A stretch of DNA of 64,000 bases, taken from NCBI RefSeq assembly GCF_012932915.1, contig NZ_VCQU01000002.1:1-64000 (forward strand). The letters are read 5' to 3'. The translations under genes and the position numbers were made by a program. This DNA comes from Antrihabitans stalactiti (GTDB lineage: Bacteria > Actinomycetota > Actinomycetes > Mycobacteriales > Mycobacteriaceae). Below, one piece after another: positions 51,161-60,840 of this stretch (within the stretch, counting starts at the first letter, position 1; every line of letters starts with the position of its first letter). The notes beneath the pieces are model-generated. The model was given only the letters and a program-made list of their open reading frames with translations, had not been told where the DNA came from and made no database searches.

Positions 51161-52126
51161 ATGACGGTGGCAGTGACAGGTGCAAGTGGGTTTCTCGGCG
51201 CGAACTTGGTGGCGTTGCTGGCGCAGCGAGGTGAGCCGGTCCGCGCGCTCGATGTCGTTGCGCCGAAACACCTTCCAGCTGGAGTTGAATTCCGGAAGGC
51301 TGACGTGCTCGACCGTGCGTCGGTCCGGGCGAACCTGGAAGGCGTCGACACCGTCTACCACCTCGTCGCCAAGATCACCTTGTCCGAGCACGACGAAATC
51401 GCGTGGCGCCTCAATACCGAGGGGGCGCGAAACGCGGCCGAGGCGGCGCTCGACGCAGGCGTCCGGCGATACGTGCACTGCAGTTCGATCCATGCTTTCG
51501 ATCAGCTCCGCTGCAAGAACATCGACGAGACGAGCCCGCGCTCGGAGGATCCGGCTATCCCCGTCTACGACCGTTCGAAGTGGGAAGGCGAACGGCAGGT
51601 ACAAGAGGTGGTCAAGGCCGGGCTCGACGCCGTCATCTGCAATCCGACCGGCGTGTTCGGCCCGGTCGACTACGGGCTCTCGCGAGTGAACGGCCTGATC
51701 CGCTCGTCGGCGAGGGGGAGACTGCCGGTGATGATCGCCGGCCGCTTCGACCTGGTCGACGTGCGCGACGTCGCCGCCGGATTGATCGCCGCCGCCGACC
51801 GCGGCCGGACCGGCGAGAACTACCTGTTGACCGGCGAGTTCTGCGACTTGATCGAGGTCTTCCGCGCAGCGGCGCGTGCGAACCGGCGTCGCGGACCGCG
51901 CGTCGTCGTTCCCCTGAGCATGGTCGGTAGGGCCGTGCCTGTCGCCGAGCGGATCGGCAAGCGGTTCGGATCCGATGTTATCAGTGCGGGCGCCCTCGCC
52001 GCGGTGACGGCGTGCCCAGAAGTCGACGGTTCGAAGGCAGTCGAGGAACTCGGCTATCGCTCGCGTCCGACCGAGGAAACCGTTGCCGACCTCGTCGAAT
52101 TCTTCCGCGTTTCGGGCCGGCTGTGA
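51161..52126 (+). CDS. NAD-dependent epimerase / 3beta-hydroxysteroid dehydrogenase-like protein
   Basis: A 321-residue extended short-chain dehydrogenase. The Rossmann motif is VTGASGFLGANLV (residues 5-17), and the catalytic pair is YDRSK. Family position among epimerases and 3beta-hydroxysteroid dehydrogenases is clear, the steroid link being suggested by the KstR-type site before it and by the NTF2-fold gene after it. The ATG at 51161 has no real ribosome binding site but a good -10 box just upstream, so the mRNA may be leaderless. It overlaps the next gene by four bases. Confidence 0.75.
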   Translation: MTVAVTGASGFLGANLVALLAQRGEPVRALDVVAPKHLPAGVEFRKADVLDRASVRANLEGVDTVYHLVAKITLSEHDEIAWRLNTEGARNAAEAALDAGVRRYVHCSSIHAFDQLRCKNIDETSPRSEDPAIPVYDRSKWEGERQVQEVVKAGLDAVICNPTGVFGPVDYGLSRVNGLIRSSARGRLPVMIAGRFDLVDVRDVAAGLIAAADRGRTGENYLLTGEFCDLIEVFRAAARANRRRGPRVVVPLSMVGRAVPVAERIGKRFGSDVISAGALAAVTACPEVDGSKAVEELGYRSRPTEETVADLVEFFRVSGRL

Positions 52127-52878
52127 CGGCGGTGCTCGACGTCGTCAACCGGTCGCCCGCCGCAGTAGGCGCACACGATCGGCAAGGTTGGTTGGACCTG
52201 TTTGCGAGAAACCACATCGTCGAGGACCCGGTCGGGGGTACGCCGGTGGTCGGCGGACTGTACGACCGCCGCTCCGGCGGGCGCGGACCAGGCGGATTGG
52301 CGAGATTTTGGGACACCTACATCGCGCCGAGGACCGTGCGGTTCGAATACGAGGCTGCTGACATCGTCACGGGGCTCGACGTGGTTCGTGACGTGACCCT
52401 GCACATCAGCGACGACACAGGAGTGCAGATTCGGACACCGGCGCACTTGCTGTACCAGCTCACCGAAGACGAAGGCGCACTGAAGATCCGACGGCTGGCA
52501 GCGCATTGGGAAGTGACACCGACGGTCATCCAGACCCTCGGCATCGGGCGGGCGAAGGTCCGCTCGCTGTCGGCGACCAGCGTCAGACTGCTGAAACACC
52601 AAGGCTTGGGCGGTGCCATGGGTTTCGGGCGGGCCATGCGCAGTGTCGGCGAGGCGGGGAAGGCCGCCGCTCTCGACCTCGTGTCCGCCGCCGAGCGTGG
52701 CGACGACCGCGCGCTACGCCTGCTCGGCGGTTCGGTCGTGACAAACCCGTCGAAGCTGATCGCTGCGGGCGACACCGTGTCGATGACGTGCACCGTCGAG
52801 GGAGCACATGCTGTTGCCTTGTTCTACCTGGACCGGCGAACCAACAGCGTCGTCGAAGCTGATGTTTATGTAGCGTGA
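52123..52878 (+). CDS. NTF2-fold, ketosteroid isomerase-like protein
   Basis: A 251-residue protein. The first 130 residues are a SnoaL/ketosteroid-isomerase fold with NHIVEDPVGGTPVVGG, where the Asp of EDPVG matches the catalytic Asp, but the catalytic Tyr position is not conserved (VVNRSPAAV). The remaining 120 residues (from about GIGRAKVRSLSA) contain a second, degenerate isomerase-like half ending ALFYLDRRTNSVVEADVYV. GTG at 52123 overlaps the dehydrogenase stop. Context suggests steroid or related ring-compound metabolism; it may bind rather than convert its ligand. Confidence 0.65.
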   Translation: MTAVLDVVNRSPAAVGAHDRQGWLDLFARNHIVEDPVGGTPVVGGLYDRRSGGRGPGGLARFWDTYIAPRTVRFEYEAADIVTGLDVVRDVTLHISDDTGVQIRTPAHLLYQLTEDEGALKIRRLAAHWEVTPTVIQTLGIGRAKVRSLSATSVRLLKHQGLGGAMGFGRAMRSVGEAGKAAALDLVSAAERGDDRALRLLGGSVVTNPSKLIAAGDTVSMTCTVEGAHAVALFYLDRRTNSVVEADVYVA

Positions 52879-53483
52879 TTCGCATGGCGAACGTTCGCGC
52901 GGCACAACGGAACGACATTCACGACGTGGCGAAAGCCCTGGCGTTGGCGTTTCAAGACGATCCCGTGATGACCTGGATGTTTCCGGACGACACCATGCGG
53001 TCGACGCGACTGCCGCGCCTGTTCGCGGCGCTTGCGCGTTATCAGTATCTGGCGAATTCGGAGGTCGCGACAGCCGACGACGGGTCCATCGTGGGCGCAA
53101 CACTGTGGGCCCCGCCGGACGGCTGGCAACAATCTCCGCTGGACGAACTACGGCAACTTCCCGCGCTGGTCTGGGCCTTCGGCCGCCGGCTGGGCGTGGG
53201 AAAGGAGATGTCGGACCTGATGAAGACCCACCACCCGGCGGAACCGCATTGGTATCTCTCGGTGATCGGCACGCAGCCCTCGATTCGCGGCGGCGGGTAC
53301 GGCCGCAGCCTCATGCAATCGCAGCTGGACCGCTGCGACGCCGACCATGCGCCTGCCTATCTCGAGTCGAGCAAGGCCGAAAACGTGCCGTACTACGAGC
53401 GATTCGGGTTCGAGGTGACGGGCGAGGTCGTCGTACCTGGCGGCGGTCCTACCCTGTGGCCGATGTGGCGGAATCCGCGTTAG
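52875..53483 (+). CDS. GNAT-family N-acetyltransferase
   Basis: A 202-residue acetyltransferase. The acetyl-CoA pyrophosphate loop is QPSIRGGGYGRSLM (about residues 137-150), and the C-terminal YYERFGFEVTGE strand is typical. GTG at 52875 overlaps the stop of the NTF2-fold gene; ATG at 52884 is the alternative start. It is the third gene of the KstR-linked unit by position. The 3' end overlaps the converging glpD gene by 35 bases. Substrate unknown. Confidence 0.8.
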   Translation: MIRMANVRAAQRNDIHDVAKALALAFQDDPVMTWMFPDDTMRSTRLPRLFAALARYQYLANSEVATADDGSIVGATLWAPPDGWQQSPLDELRQLPALVWAFGRRLGVGKEMSDLMKTHHPAEPHWYLSVIGTQPSIRGGGYGRSLMQSQLDRCDADHAPAYLESSKAENVPYYERFGFEVTGEVVVPGGGPTLWPMWRNPR

Positions 53484-54984
53484 CGATCGCGGCCTGCGCC
53501 GCAGGTAGTGCGCGTTCGCGGTCGGCAGCGACGAGACCGATTCGTGTGCGACGGTCCAGTAGGTCGTCGACGGTCATTGCGCCTTCGTGGCTGACCGCGA
53601 AGGCGAATTCGGCTGCGGTGGTGTCGAGTCCGGCGGCGACCAGTTCGTCGCTGCCTGCGGCGGCGACGGTCGGTGCCTCGGTGCCGTAACGCTCGATCAG
53701 TCGCTGCGGTGCATGGACAGCGTCGCGCTCGGCAGCGTCCCCGGCGCCGACCAGGGGGAGTTGTTTGGTCCGGCAGGGTCCGGCCTGCAGGTTTCCGTCG
53801 AGCACTGCCGCGTCGACGGCGTCTTCGGCCATCTTCCGGTAGGTGGTCAACTTCCCACCGACAACGGTGATCAGTCCGTTCGCCGCCCGCAGCACAGCGT
53901 GGTTGCGGGACAGGTCCGCGGTACTGCCGTCGCCGGTATCGAGCAGCGGCCGCAGCCCGGCGTAGGTGCCGAGGATGTCGTTGCGAGTCAACGGCTCTCG
54001 CAGGACAGTGTTGATCGTGGCGAGCAGAAAGTCGATCTCTTCATCGGTCGCGGTCGGCACATCGGGGATCGGGCCGGGCGCGCTTTCATCGGTGAGACCG
54101 AGGTAAACGCGACCGTGCGCTGCGGGGAACGCGAACACGAATCGGCCGGTCTCGCCGGGGACCGGCACGGTCAGCGAGGCGCTGAGCCCGCCGAATGCTG
54201 TGGAGGAGAACACCAAATGCGTTCCGCGGCTTGGGCGCAGCGTGATCGATGGGTCGATATCACCGGCCCACACTCCGGTGGCGTTGACGACGGTCTTTGC
54301 TCGCACCAGCAGCTCGGACCCGGTGAGCGTGTCACGCAGCGTCGCCGACTGACCGGTGACGTCGGTAGCCTCGACCCTGGTGAGGATCTTCGCACCGTGT
54401 GCGGCTGCGGTGCGTGCGATGGCCACGACAAATCGTGCGTCATCTACCAATTGCCCATCCCAGGCGACGATTCCGCCTTTCAGGCCTTCGCGACGCAAAG
54501 TCGGCGCGGAACGCAATGCTTCGGCTGCTTTCACTTTGCGCGACCGTGGCAGGAGTGCAGGCGGCGTGCCCGCCCCGCGGCGCAACAGGTCGCCCGCGAC
54601 GAAACCGGCTCGCACCAAGTACTTTTCGACAAACCCGACTGCTGGTAGCAACGGAACGAGTTGGGGGAGTGGGCGGACCAGGTGCGGTGCGGTGTAGCGG
54701 ATGAGAATCCCACGCTCGACGGCGCTTTCGTGTGCGATGCCGACCTTTCCGCTCGCCAGGTAGCGCAGACCGCCGTGGACGAGTTTGGAGCTCCATCGGC
54801 TGGTGCCGAAGGCGAGGTCGTGCTTTTCGGCGAGGACGGTCCGTAGTCCGCGCGACGCGGCGTCCAGCGCGATGCCGACGCCGGTGACTCCGCCACCGAT
54901 GACGAGCAGATCGATGGGGTCACCGTCGGCGAGTGCGGCGAGTTCTCGTGTGCGGCGGGCTGCATTGAGGGCCGAGTCGGTCAT
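53449..54984 (-). CDS. glpD: Glycerol-3-phosphate dehydrogenase (FAD)
   Basis: A 511-residue flavoprotein. The FAD motif is VIGGGVTGVGIALDAASRG (near residue 28), with FGTSRWSSKLVHGGLRYL and TVVGGKLTTYRKMAEDAVD, all diagnostic for GlpD. It oxidises glycerol-3-phosphate to dihydroxyacetone phosphate at the membrane and feeds electrons to quinone. It overlaps the tetR stop by four bases and is thus in one operon with that regulator. Gene order matches Rv2249c-Rv2252. Confidence 0.93.
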   Translation of the reverse strand: MTDSALNAARRTRELAALADGDPIDLLVIGGGVTGVGIALDAASRGLRTVLAEKHDLAFGTSRWSSKLVHGGLRYLASGKVGIAHESAVERGILIRYTAPHLVRPLPQLVPLLPAVGFVEKYLVRAGFVAGDLLRRGAGTPPALLPRSRKVKAAEALRSAPTLRREGLKGGIVAWDGQLVDDARFVVAIARTAAAHGAKILTRVEATDVTGQSATLRDTLTGSELLVRAKTVVNATGVWAGDIDPSITLRPSRGTHLVFSSTAFGGLSASLTVPVPGETGRFVFAFPAAHGRVYLGLTDESAPGPIPDVPTATDEEIDFLLATINTVLREPLTRNDILGTYAGLRPLLDTGDGSTADLSRNHAVLRAANGLITVVGGKLTTYRKMAEDAVDAAVLDGNLQAGPCRTKQLPLVGAGDAAERDAVHAPQRLIERYGTEAPTVAAAGSDELVAAGLDTTAAEFAFAVSHEGAMTVDDLLDRRTRIGLVAADRERALPAAQAAIANADSATSATG

Positions 54985-55592
54985 TTCGTGTCTCCTGAAA
55001 TCGGACGAAGGTAGCCGTCGATGGCGATGGCAAGTTCGGTGTCTAGAGCGGCGCCGGGAAGTGCGTCGGCGACGATCTGCGCGGATTGGACGGCCGATTG
55101 CACGATGAGCAACAGCATCGTGGCGAGTTGGACTGGATCGCCCGCCCGGATCGAGCCATCCGCCTGACCAGCTGCGATGTACGCCGTGAAGACGGCGACG
55201 AGTTCGTGTTGGCTACGGCCGAGTCGGTCGACGATGTAGGTGAGCAGTAAGTCGGTGTCGGTCCGGAAGATCTTCTGGAACAAGGGATTGTTTCGTACTG
55301 CGGCGGCGCTCGCGACGATCGTCCGCACCACCTTGGTCCGTCCGTCGGCTCCTCGAATGTCCGCGTGCGCGACGGTTTCGCGCAGCTCACGAGTCAGGAG
55401 GTCGCCGATCAGTGCACGCGTATCCGGCCAGCGCCGGTAGACGGTCGGCCGGCTGACGCCCGCTCGTCGTGCGACCTCTACCAGTGTCGTTCGCTTGACC
55501 CCGAACTCCGCGACGCACTCGCGAGCGGCGTCGAGGATGACTTGATCGACGCTCGACCCCTCGACTTCCTCTGCGTTACTGGTTGACATCAT
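54981..55592 (-). CDS. TetR-family regulator
   Basis: A 203-residue TetR protein. The helix-turn-helix is GVKRTTLVEVARRAGVSRPTVYRRW (in parts, about residues 31-57). It is the first gene of the glpD operon and is divergent from the FAD oxidase gene with only 17 bases between start codons. A palindrome fills that gap, so this protein very likely represses both units. A second ATG follows at 55589. The ligand is probably a lipid or glycerolipid intermediate, judged from the neighbours. Confidence 0.88.
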   Translation of the reverse strand: MMSTSNAEEVEGSSVDQVILDAARECVAEFGVKRTTLVEVARRAGVSRPTVYRRWPDTRALIGDLLTRELRETVAHADIRGADGRTKVVRTIVASAAAVRNNPLFQKIFRTDTDLLLTYIVDRLGRSQHELVAVFTAYIAAGQADGSIRAGDPVQLATMLLLIVQSAVQSAQIVADALPGAALDTELAIAIDGYLRPISGDTK

Positions 55593-55612
55593 GTGTCATA
55601 CTGTAACTCATG
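55590..55612. promoter_or_regulatory. TetR operator with overlapping leaderless promoters
   Basis: A 23-base imperfect palindrome with CATG at both ends and a symmetric GT-A-A / T-T-AC core. It covers the start codons of both divergent genes. TACTGT on the plus strand lies six bases before the oxidase ATG, and TACAGT on the minus strand lies seven bases before the tetR ATG, which fits leaderless transcription both ways. Confidence 0.6.
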
Positions 55613-57226
55613 AGCGAACAAACTGCTACCGAGCCGAATCCGCCCATGGTCTGGGACGCCTGGGGCGTCCTCGAAGGGCACAAGCCGCTGTCACCGGAAA
55701 TACGCGCGCTGATCGGCGGCGCGTTCGGCATATCGGCCGAGACCGTCTCCCGACCTGGGGAAGACGCAGTGCGACTGCGCGATTCAGCGCTGACCGCCGA
55801 CCAGTCCGCCGAACTTGCTGCAATCGTGGGCGAGGGCAACGTGTCGACCGACCATCACGACCGGCTGGTGCGCGCAGGTGGTAAGAGCACCTTCGACCTA
55901 CTCCGTCGCCGCTCCGCAGACGTGCAGGACGCGCCGGACGCCGTCGTCACCCCTGTCGACCACGACGAGGTCCTTGCACTGTTGACGTACTGCTCCGACG
56001 CCCGCATTGCGGTCGTGCCGTTCGGCGGCGGCACCAGCGTGGTCGGCGGTGTGGATCCCGTTCGCGGCGCATTCGATGCGGTCATCGCACTCGATCTGAA
56101 GCGACTCGACCGACTGTCCGCGGTCGACGTCGTCAGCGGTACTGCCACGCTCGGTGCCGGGCTCACCGGTCCGCAAGCCGAGAAACTCCTTGGCGAACAA
56201 GGGCTTTCGCTGGGCCACTTCCCGCAGAGCTTCCAGTTCGCGAGCATCGGCGGATTCGCCGCCACCCGGTCGTCCGGGCAGGCGTCCGCCGGCTACGGGC
56301 GCTTCGACGACATGGTGCATCACCTGAAGGTCGCGACGCCGCGGGGCACGGTCGAACTCGGTCGGGCACCCGCATCGGCAGCCGGACCTGACCTGCGTGA
56401 ACTGTTCGTCGGGTCCGAAGGCACGCTCGGCGTGATCACCGAGGTCACGCTTCGCGTGCATCCTGTCTCGACCAACACCGCGTACGAAGCGTGGTCGTTT
56501 CCCGACTTCACCACTGGCGCACAGGCTTTGCGTGCGCTGGTTCAGGTGGGCGCCGCACCGACGGTCCTGCGGCTGTCGGACGAGGCCGAGTCGGGCGTCA
56601 ACCTCGCCATGGCCGACCGGATCGGCGGCGCGACCGCGACCGGCGGATGTCTCGCCATCACGACCTTCGAGGGCACCGAAGCGCACGTCGCCGCACGGTC
56701 GGCGGAGGCAGCGGCAATACTCGCGGCATCGGGCGGCACGTCGCTCGGCGCGGACCCTGCCGTCGCGTGGGAGCACGGTCGCTACAACGCGCCGTATCTG
56801 CGCGACTCCCTGCTCGATTCCGGTGTCTTGTGCGAGACGCTGGAAACCGCGACGACCTGGGCTAATCTCGCCAACTTGAAGGCCGCGGTGACCGGTGCGC
56901 TGACCGAGGCGCTCAGTGCGCAAGGCACCCCACCACTGGTCTTGTGCCACATTTCGCACACCTATCCGACCGGTGCGTCGCTGTACTTCACCATCATCTG
57001 CGCGCAAACCGCCGATCCGATGGCGCAATGGGGAGTCACCAAGACGGCGGCATGTGACGCGATCATCGCGGCCGGCGGCACCATTACGCACCACCACGCT
57101 GTCGGCGCCGATCACCGCAAATGGATGACCGACGAGATCGGCGACCTCGGCGTCGAAATCTTGCGCGCCGTCAAAGCCGTGGTCGATCCCGCAGGCATAC
57201 TCAACCCTGGCAAGCTGCTGCCATGA
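55610..57226 (+). CDS. FAD-binding oxidase, alkyl-DHAP synthase-like
   Basis: A 538-residue vanillyl-alcohol-oxidase-type flavoprotein. The FAD-binding domain has VVPFGGGTSVVGGVDP and GHFPQSFQFASIGGFAATRSSGQASAGYGRFDD (in parts), and the C terminus ends HHHAVGADHRKWM and VDPAGILNPGKLLP. This is the set seen in alkylglycerone-phosphate synthase and its relatives; Rv2251 is the mycobacterial counterpart. It would act on a glycerone-phosphate ester or a 2-hydroxy acid. It overlaps the lipid kinase gene by four bases and has no ribosome binding site, so is probably translated leaderless. Confidence 0.8.
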   Translation: MSEQTATEPNPPMVWDAWGVLEGHKPLSPEIRALIGGAFGISAETVSRPGEDAVRLRDSALTADQSAELAAIVGEGNVSTDHHDRLVRAGGKSTFDLLRRRSADVQDAPDAVVTPVDHDEVLALLTYCSDARIAVVPFGGGTSVVGGVDPVRGAFDAVIALDLKRLDRLSAVDVVSGTATLGAGLTGPQAEKLLGEQGLSLGHFPQSFQFASIGGFAATRSSGQASAGYGRFDDMVHHLKVATPRGTVELGRAPASAAGPDLRELFVGSEGTLGVITEVTLRVHPVSTNTAYEAWSFPDFTTGAQALRALVQVGAAPTVLRLSDEAESGVNLAMADRIGGATATGGCLAITTFEGTEAHVAARSAEAAAILAASGGTSLGADPAVAWEHGRYNAPYLRDSLLDSGVLCETLETATTWANLANLKAAVTGALTEALSAQGTPPLVLCHISHTYPTGASLYFTIICAQTADPMAQWGVTKTAACDAIIAAGGTITHHHAVGADHRKWMTDEIGDLGVEILRAVKAVVDPAGILNPGKLLP

Positions 57227-58098
57227 TCTCGTCGGTCGCTGTTCTCACCAACCCGATGTCCGGTCACGGCAAGGCGACCACGAACAGTGCGAAAGCGATT
57301 GCACGGTTCCGCGAGCGTGGCGTCGCCGTGACCGAACTCGCAGGCAAGTCCGCTGCCGAGTCGCTTGCGCTGGCCCGTGAATCCGTCGCGGCGGGTGTCG
57401 AAGCTTTGGTCGCTGCAGGTGGTGACGGATTGATTTCCGCGGTGCTGCAGGTGGCCGCGGGCACCGAGGTCCCCATCGGCATCATCCCCGGTGGTACCGG
57501 TAACGATCTTGCCCGCGAGTTCGGCATCCCCGTCGACGATCCGGCCGCCGCGGCCGACGTCATCATCGAGGGCAAGACGAAAGCCATCGACCTGGGCCGG
57601 GCAGGCGGGACCTACTTCGGCACTGTGCTGGCCAGCGGCTTCGATTCACGCGTCACGGACCGGGCGAATTCGATGAGCTGGCCCAAAGGTAAGTCGCGCT
57701 ACAACATCGCGATGCTCGCCGAGTTGGCCACACTGCGGACCGTGCCGTACCGCATCGAACTCGACGACCAGGTCGTGGAGGTCGACGCGATCTTGGTCGC
57801 GGTGGGCAACACTCGGTCCTACGGCGGCGGCATGCTCGTCGTGCCGGGCGCACGCACCGACGACGGCATGCTCGACGTCACCGTTATCGGCGGTACCAGC
57901 AGGTTCAACCTCGTTCGCCTGATGCCGACCGTCTACAAAGGCACACACGTCGACATCGACAACGTCGATACTTATCGCTCTCGCACGGTCCGGCTGTCGG
58001 CTCCCGACACCACGGCCTACGCGGACGGTGAGCCGCTCGGTGCGCTGCCGATCGACATCGAAGCGGTCCGGGACGCGGTCCGGCTATTCATACCGTGA
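57223..58098 (+). CDS. Diacylglycerol/lipid kinase
   Basis: A 291-residue DAGK-catalytic-family kinase. The nucleotide-binding core is VAAGGDGLISAVL and GIIPGGTGNDLAREFGIP (about residues 63-103), and the C-terminal part holds NTRSYGGGMLVVPGARTDDGMLDV. It corresponds to Rv2252, a lipid kinase linked to phosphatidylinositol mannoside metabolism. It starts at ATG 57223, coupled to the flavoprotein gene. Substrate within the lipid kinases is not decided by sequence. Confidence 0.85.
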   Translation: MISSVAVLTNPMSGHGKATTNSAKAIARFRERGVAVTELAGKSAAESLALARESVAAGVEALVAAGGDGLISAVLQVAAGTEVPIGIIPGGTGNDLAREFGIPVDDPAAAADVIIEGKTKAIDLGRAGGTYFGTVLASGFDSRVTDRANSMSWPKGKSRYNIAMLAELATLRTVPYRIELDDQVVEVDAILVAVGNTRSYGGGMLVVPGARTDDGMLDVTVIGGTSRFNLVRLMPTVYKGTHVDIDNVDTYRSRTVRLSAPDTTAYADGEPLGALPIDIEAVRDAVRLFIP

Positions 58099-58167
58099 GT
58101 GATTTTCACCCCTGGGCGGGTAAGACGCGCGCACGGGTGGCGAAGCTGCAGCAACTAGAATCGCGGA

Positions 58168-60840
58168 GTGACCAGCGCAGCCCCCCAGAACCCGAACAGC
58201 CGAGCTGACTCCCTCCCGAAGTCGTGGAACCCCAGCGACGTCGAGGAGCAGATGTACGAGGGCTGGGTAGCGGCCGGTTACTTCGAAGCCGATGCTGCCA
58301 GCGACAAGCCGCCGTACACGATCGTGTTGCCGCCGCCGAACGTCACCGGCAGTCTGCATATGGGTCACGCGCTCAACCACACGTTGATGGACGCGTTGAC
58401 GCGCCGCAAGCGCATGCAGGGCTACGAGGTCTTGTGGCAACCCGGCATGGACCATGCCGGAATCGCCACCCAGAACGTGGTCGAGAAGCAACTCGCCGTC
58501 GACGGAAAGACCAAGGAAGACTTCGGTCGTGAGTTGTTCGTCGACAAGGTGTGGGATTGGAAGCACGATTCCGGCGGCACCATCCAGGGGCAGATGCGCA
58601 GGCTCGGCGACGGCGTCGCGTGGAGCCGCGACCGCTTCACCATGGACGACGGACTTTCGCGCGCCGTGCAGACGATCTTCAAGCGCCTGTACGACGACGG
58701 CTTGATCTATCGCGCCGAGCGGCTGGTCAACTGGTCGCCCGAGCTGCGGACCGCGATCTCCGATATCGAGGTCAAGCACGAAGAGGTCGAGGGCGAGCTG
58801 GTATCGCTGCGGTACGGGTCGTTGAACGACGCCGAGCCGCACGTCATCGTCGCCACGACGCGTGTCGAGACGATGCTCGGTGATACCGCGGTCGCGGTGC
58901 ATCCCGACGACGAGCGGTACAAGGCGCTCATCGGCACCACACTGTTCCACCCCATCACCGAGCGGCAGATCCCGATCATCGCCGACGACTACGTCGACCC
59001 TGAATTCGGTTCCGGCGCAGTGAAAATCACACCCGCGCACGACCCGAACGACTTCGAGATGGGTCTGCGGCACAACCTACCGATGCCGTCCATCATGGAC
59101 GAGCGCGCCCGAATCGTCGGTACTGGAACCGAATTCGACGGTATGGACCGGTTCGAGGCGCGGGTGAAGGTCCGCGAGCGGCTGGCCCGTGAGGGGCGTG
59201 TCGTCGCCGAGAAGCGGCCCTACCTGCACAGCGTCGGGCACTCCGAGCGCAGTGGCGAGGCCATCGAGCCACGGCTGTCGTTGCAGTGGTTCGTCAAGGT
59301 CGAGTCGTTGTCGAAGGCCGCGGGCGACGCGGTCCGCAACGGCGACACGGTGATTCACCCACAGAGCCAGGAAACGGCGTGGTTCGGCTGGGTCGACAAC
59401 ATGCACGACTGGTGTATCTCCCGGCAGCTGTGGTGGGGGCACCGCATCCCGATCTGGTACGGACCGAACGGCGAGATCGTCTGTGTCGGACCGGACGAGA
59501 CGCCCCCTGCCGGGTGGGAGCAGGATCCCGACGTTCTCGACACCTGGTTCTCGTCCGCGCTGTGGCCGTTCTCCACCTTGGGGTGGCCGGAGAAGACGCC
59601 GGAACTGCGAAAGTTCTACCCCACCAATGTGCTTTTCACCGGCTACGACATCATCTTCTTCTGGGTCGCGCGCATGATGATGTTCGGCCTCTACGTGGCG
59701 AACGACGACGCCATCACCGACGGAAAGTCCGGTCCGCAGGTTCCATTCAAAGATGTGTTCCTGCACGGCCTGATTCGGGACCAGTTCGGCAAGAAGATGT
59801 CGAAGTCCCGTGGCAACGGGATCGATCCGCTCGAGTGGATCGATCTGTACGGGGCCGACGCGGTCCGATTCACGTTGGCGCGCGGTGCGCAGCCGGGTGG
59901 TGACCTCTCCATCGGTGAGTCGCACGCGTCCGCGTCCAGGAACTTCATCACCAAGCTGTTCAACGCAGTGAAGTTCGCACTGATGAACGGCGCTGTCGCC
60001 GAAGAACTTCCGCCGCGTGAGGCGCTGACCGACACCGACCGCTGGATCCTCGATCGGCTGGAAGAGGTTCGCGGCGAAGTCGATTCGGCGTTCGACGCCT
60101 ACGAATTCGGCAAGGCGTGCGAGGCGCTGTACCACTTCGCGTGGGACGAGGTCTGCGACTGGTACCTCGAACTCGCGAAGGTGCAGTTCGCCGACCCAGC
60201 ACGGGCCGACAACACACGCATCGTGCTCGGAGCGGTCCTCGATGCGCTGCTTCGGCTGCTGCATCCGGTCATTCCGTTCGTCACCGAATCGCTCTGGCGC
60301 GCACTGACGTCGGGGGATTCGGTCGTGGTTGCCGAATGGCCCTCGACCGCCGGAGTTGCGACCGACGCGATTGCTGCCCAACGTATTTCGGATATGCAGC
60401 GACTCGTCACCGAGATCCGCCGCTTCCGCAGCGACCAGGGTCTCAAGGACAAGCAGAAGGTCGCCGCGCGACTGGTCGGCATCGACGACGCTGACCTGAC
60501 GGGTCAACTGGACTCGATCAACACCCTGGCGCGTCTGAACGTGGCAGACGAAAACTTCGCCGCAACAGCGTCTTTGGAGATCAGGTTGACGACCGCCACG
60601 GTGACCGTCGAGCTGGACACCTCAGGGACGGTCGATGTCGAAGCCGAACGGCGACGGCTCGAAAAAGATCTCGCCGCGGCCGAGAAGGAATTGGTAGCCA
60701 CGACGGCGAAACTCGGCAACGAGGCTTTCATCGCCAAGGCGCCGGAACCGGTCGTCGCGAAGATCCGCGCTCGCAAGCAGTTGGCCGAAGAAGAGGTCAC
60801 GCGCATCGCTGCACGGCTCAACGACATGGCTCCGGCGTGA
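58168..60840 (+). CDS. valS: Valyl-tRNA synthetase
   Basis: An 890-residue class I aminoacyl-tRNA synthetase. The HIGH-type motif is HMGH at residues 64-67 ([16 protein letters not shown]), the KMSKS motif is at about residue 543 ([12 protein letters not shown]), and the C-terminal coiled coil ([20 protein letters not shown]) is typical of ValRS. It contains the editing domain between the two halves. It overlaps folC by four bases, an order conserved in related genomes. Confidence 0.97.
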   Translation: MTSAAPQNPNSRADSLPKSWNPSDVEEQMYEGWVAAGYFEADAASDKPPYTIVLPPPNVTGSLHMGHALNHTLMDALTRRKRMQGYEVLWQPGMDHAGIATQNVVEKQLAVDGKTKEDFGRELFVDKVWDWKHDSGGTIQGQMRRLGDGVAWSRDRFTMDDGLSRAVQTIFKRLYDDGLIYRAERLVNWSPELRTAISDIEVKHEEVEGELVSLRYGSLNDAEPHVIVATTRVETMLGDTAVAVHPDDERYKALIGTTLFHPITERQIPIIADDYVDPEFGSGAVKITPAHDPNDFEMGLRHNLPMPSIMDERARIVGTGTEFDGMDRFEARVKVRERLAREGRVVAEKRPYLHSVGHSERSGEAIEPRLSLQWFVKVESLSKAAGDAVRNGDTVIHPQSQETAWFGWVDNMHDWCISRQLWWGHRIPIWYGPNGEIVCVGPDETPPAGWEQDPDVLDTWFSSALWPFSTLGWPEKTPELRKFYPTNVLFTGYDIIFFWVARMMMFGLYVANDDAITDGKSGPQVPFKDVFLHGLIRDQFGKKMSKSRGNGIDPLEWIDLYGADAVRFTLARGAQPGGDLSIGESHASASRNFITKLFNAVKFALMNGAVAEELPPREALTDTDRWILDRLEEVRGEVDSAFDAYEFGKACEALYHFAWDEVCDWYLELAKVQFADPARADNTRIVLGAVLDALLRLLHPVIPFVTESLWRALTSGDSVVVAEWPSTAGVATDAIAAQRISDMQRLVTEIRRFRSDQGLKDKQKVAARLVGIDDADLTGQLDSINTLARLNVADENFAATASLEIRLTTATVTVELDTSGTVDVEAERRRLEKDLAAAEKELVATTAKLGNEAFIAKAPEPVVAKIRARKQLAEEEVTRIAARLNDMAPA

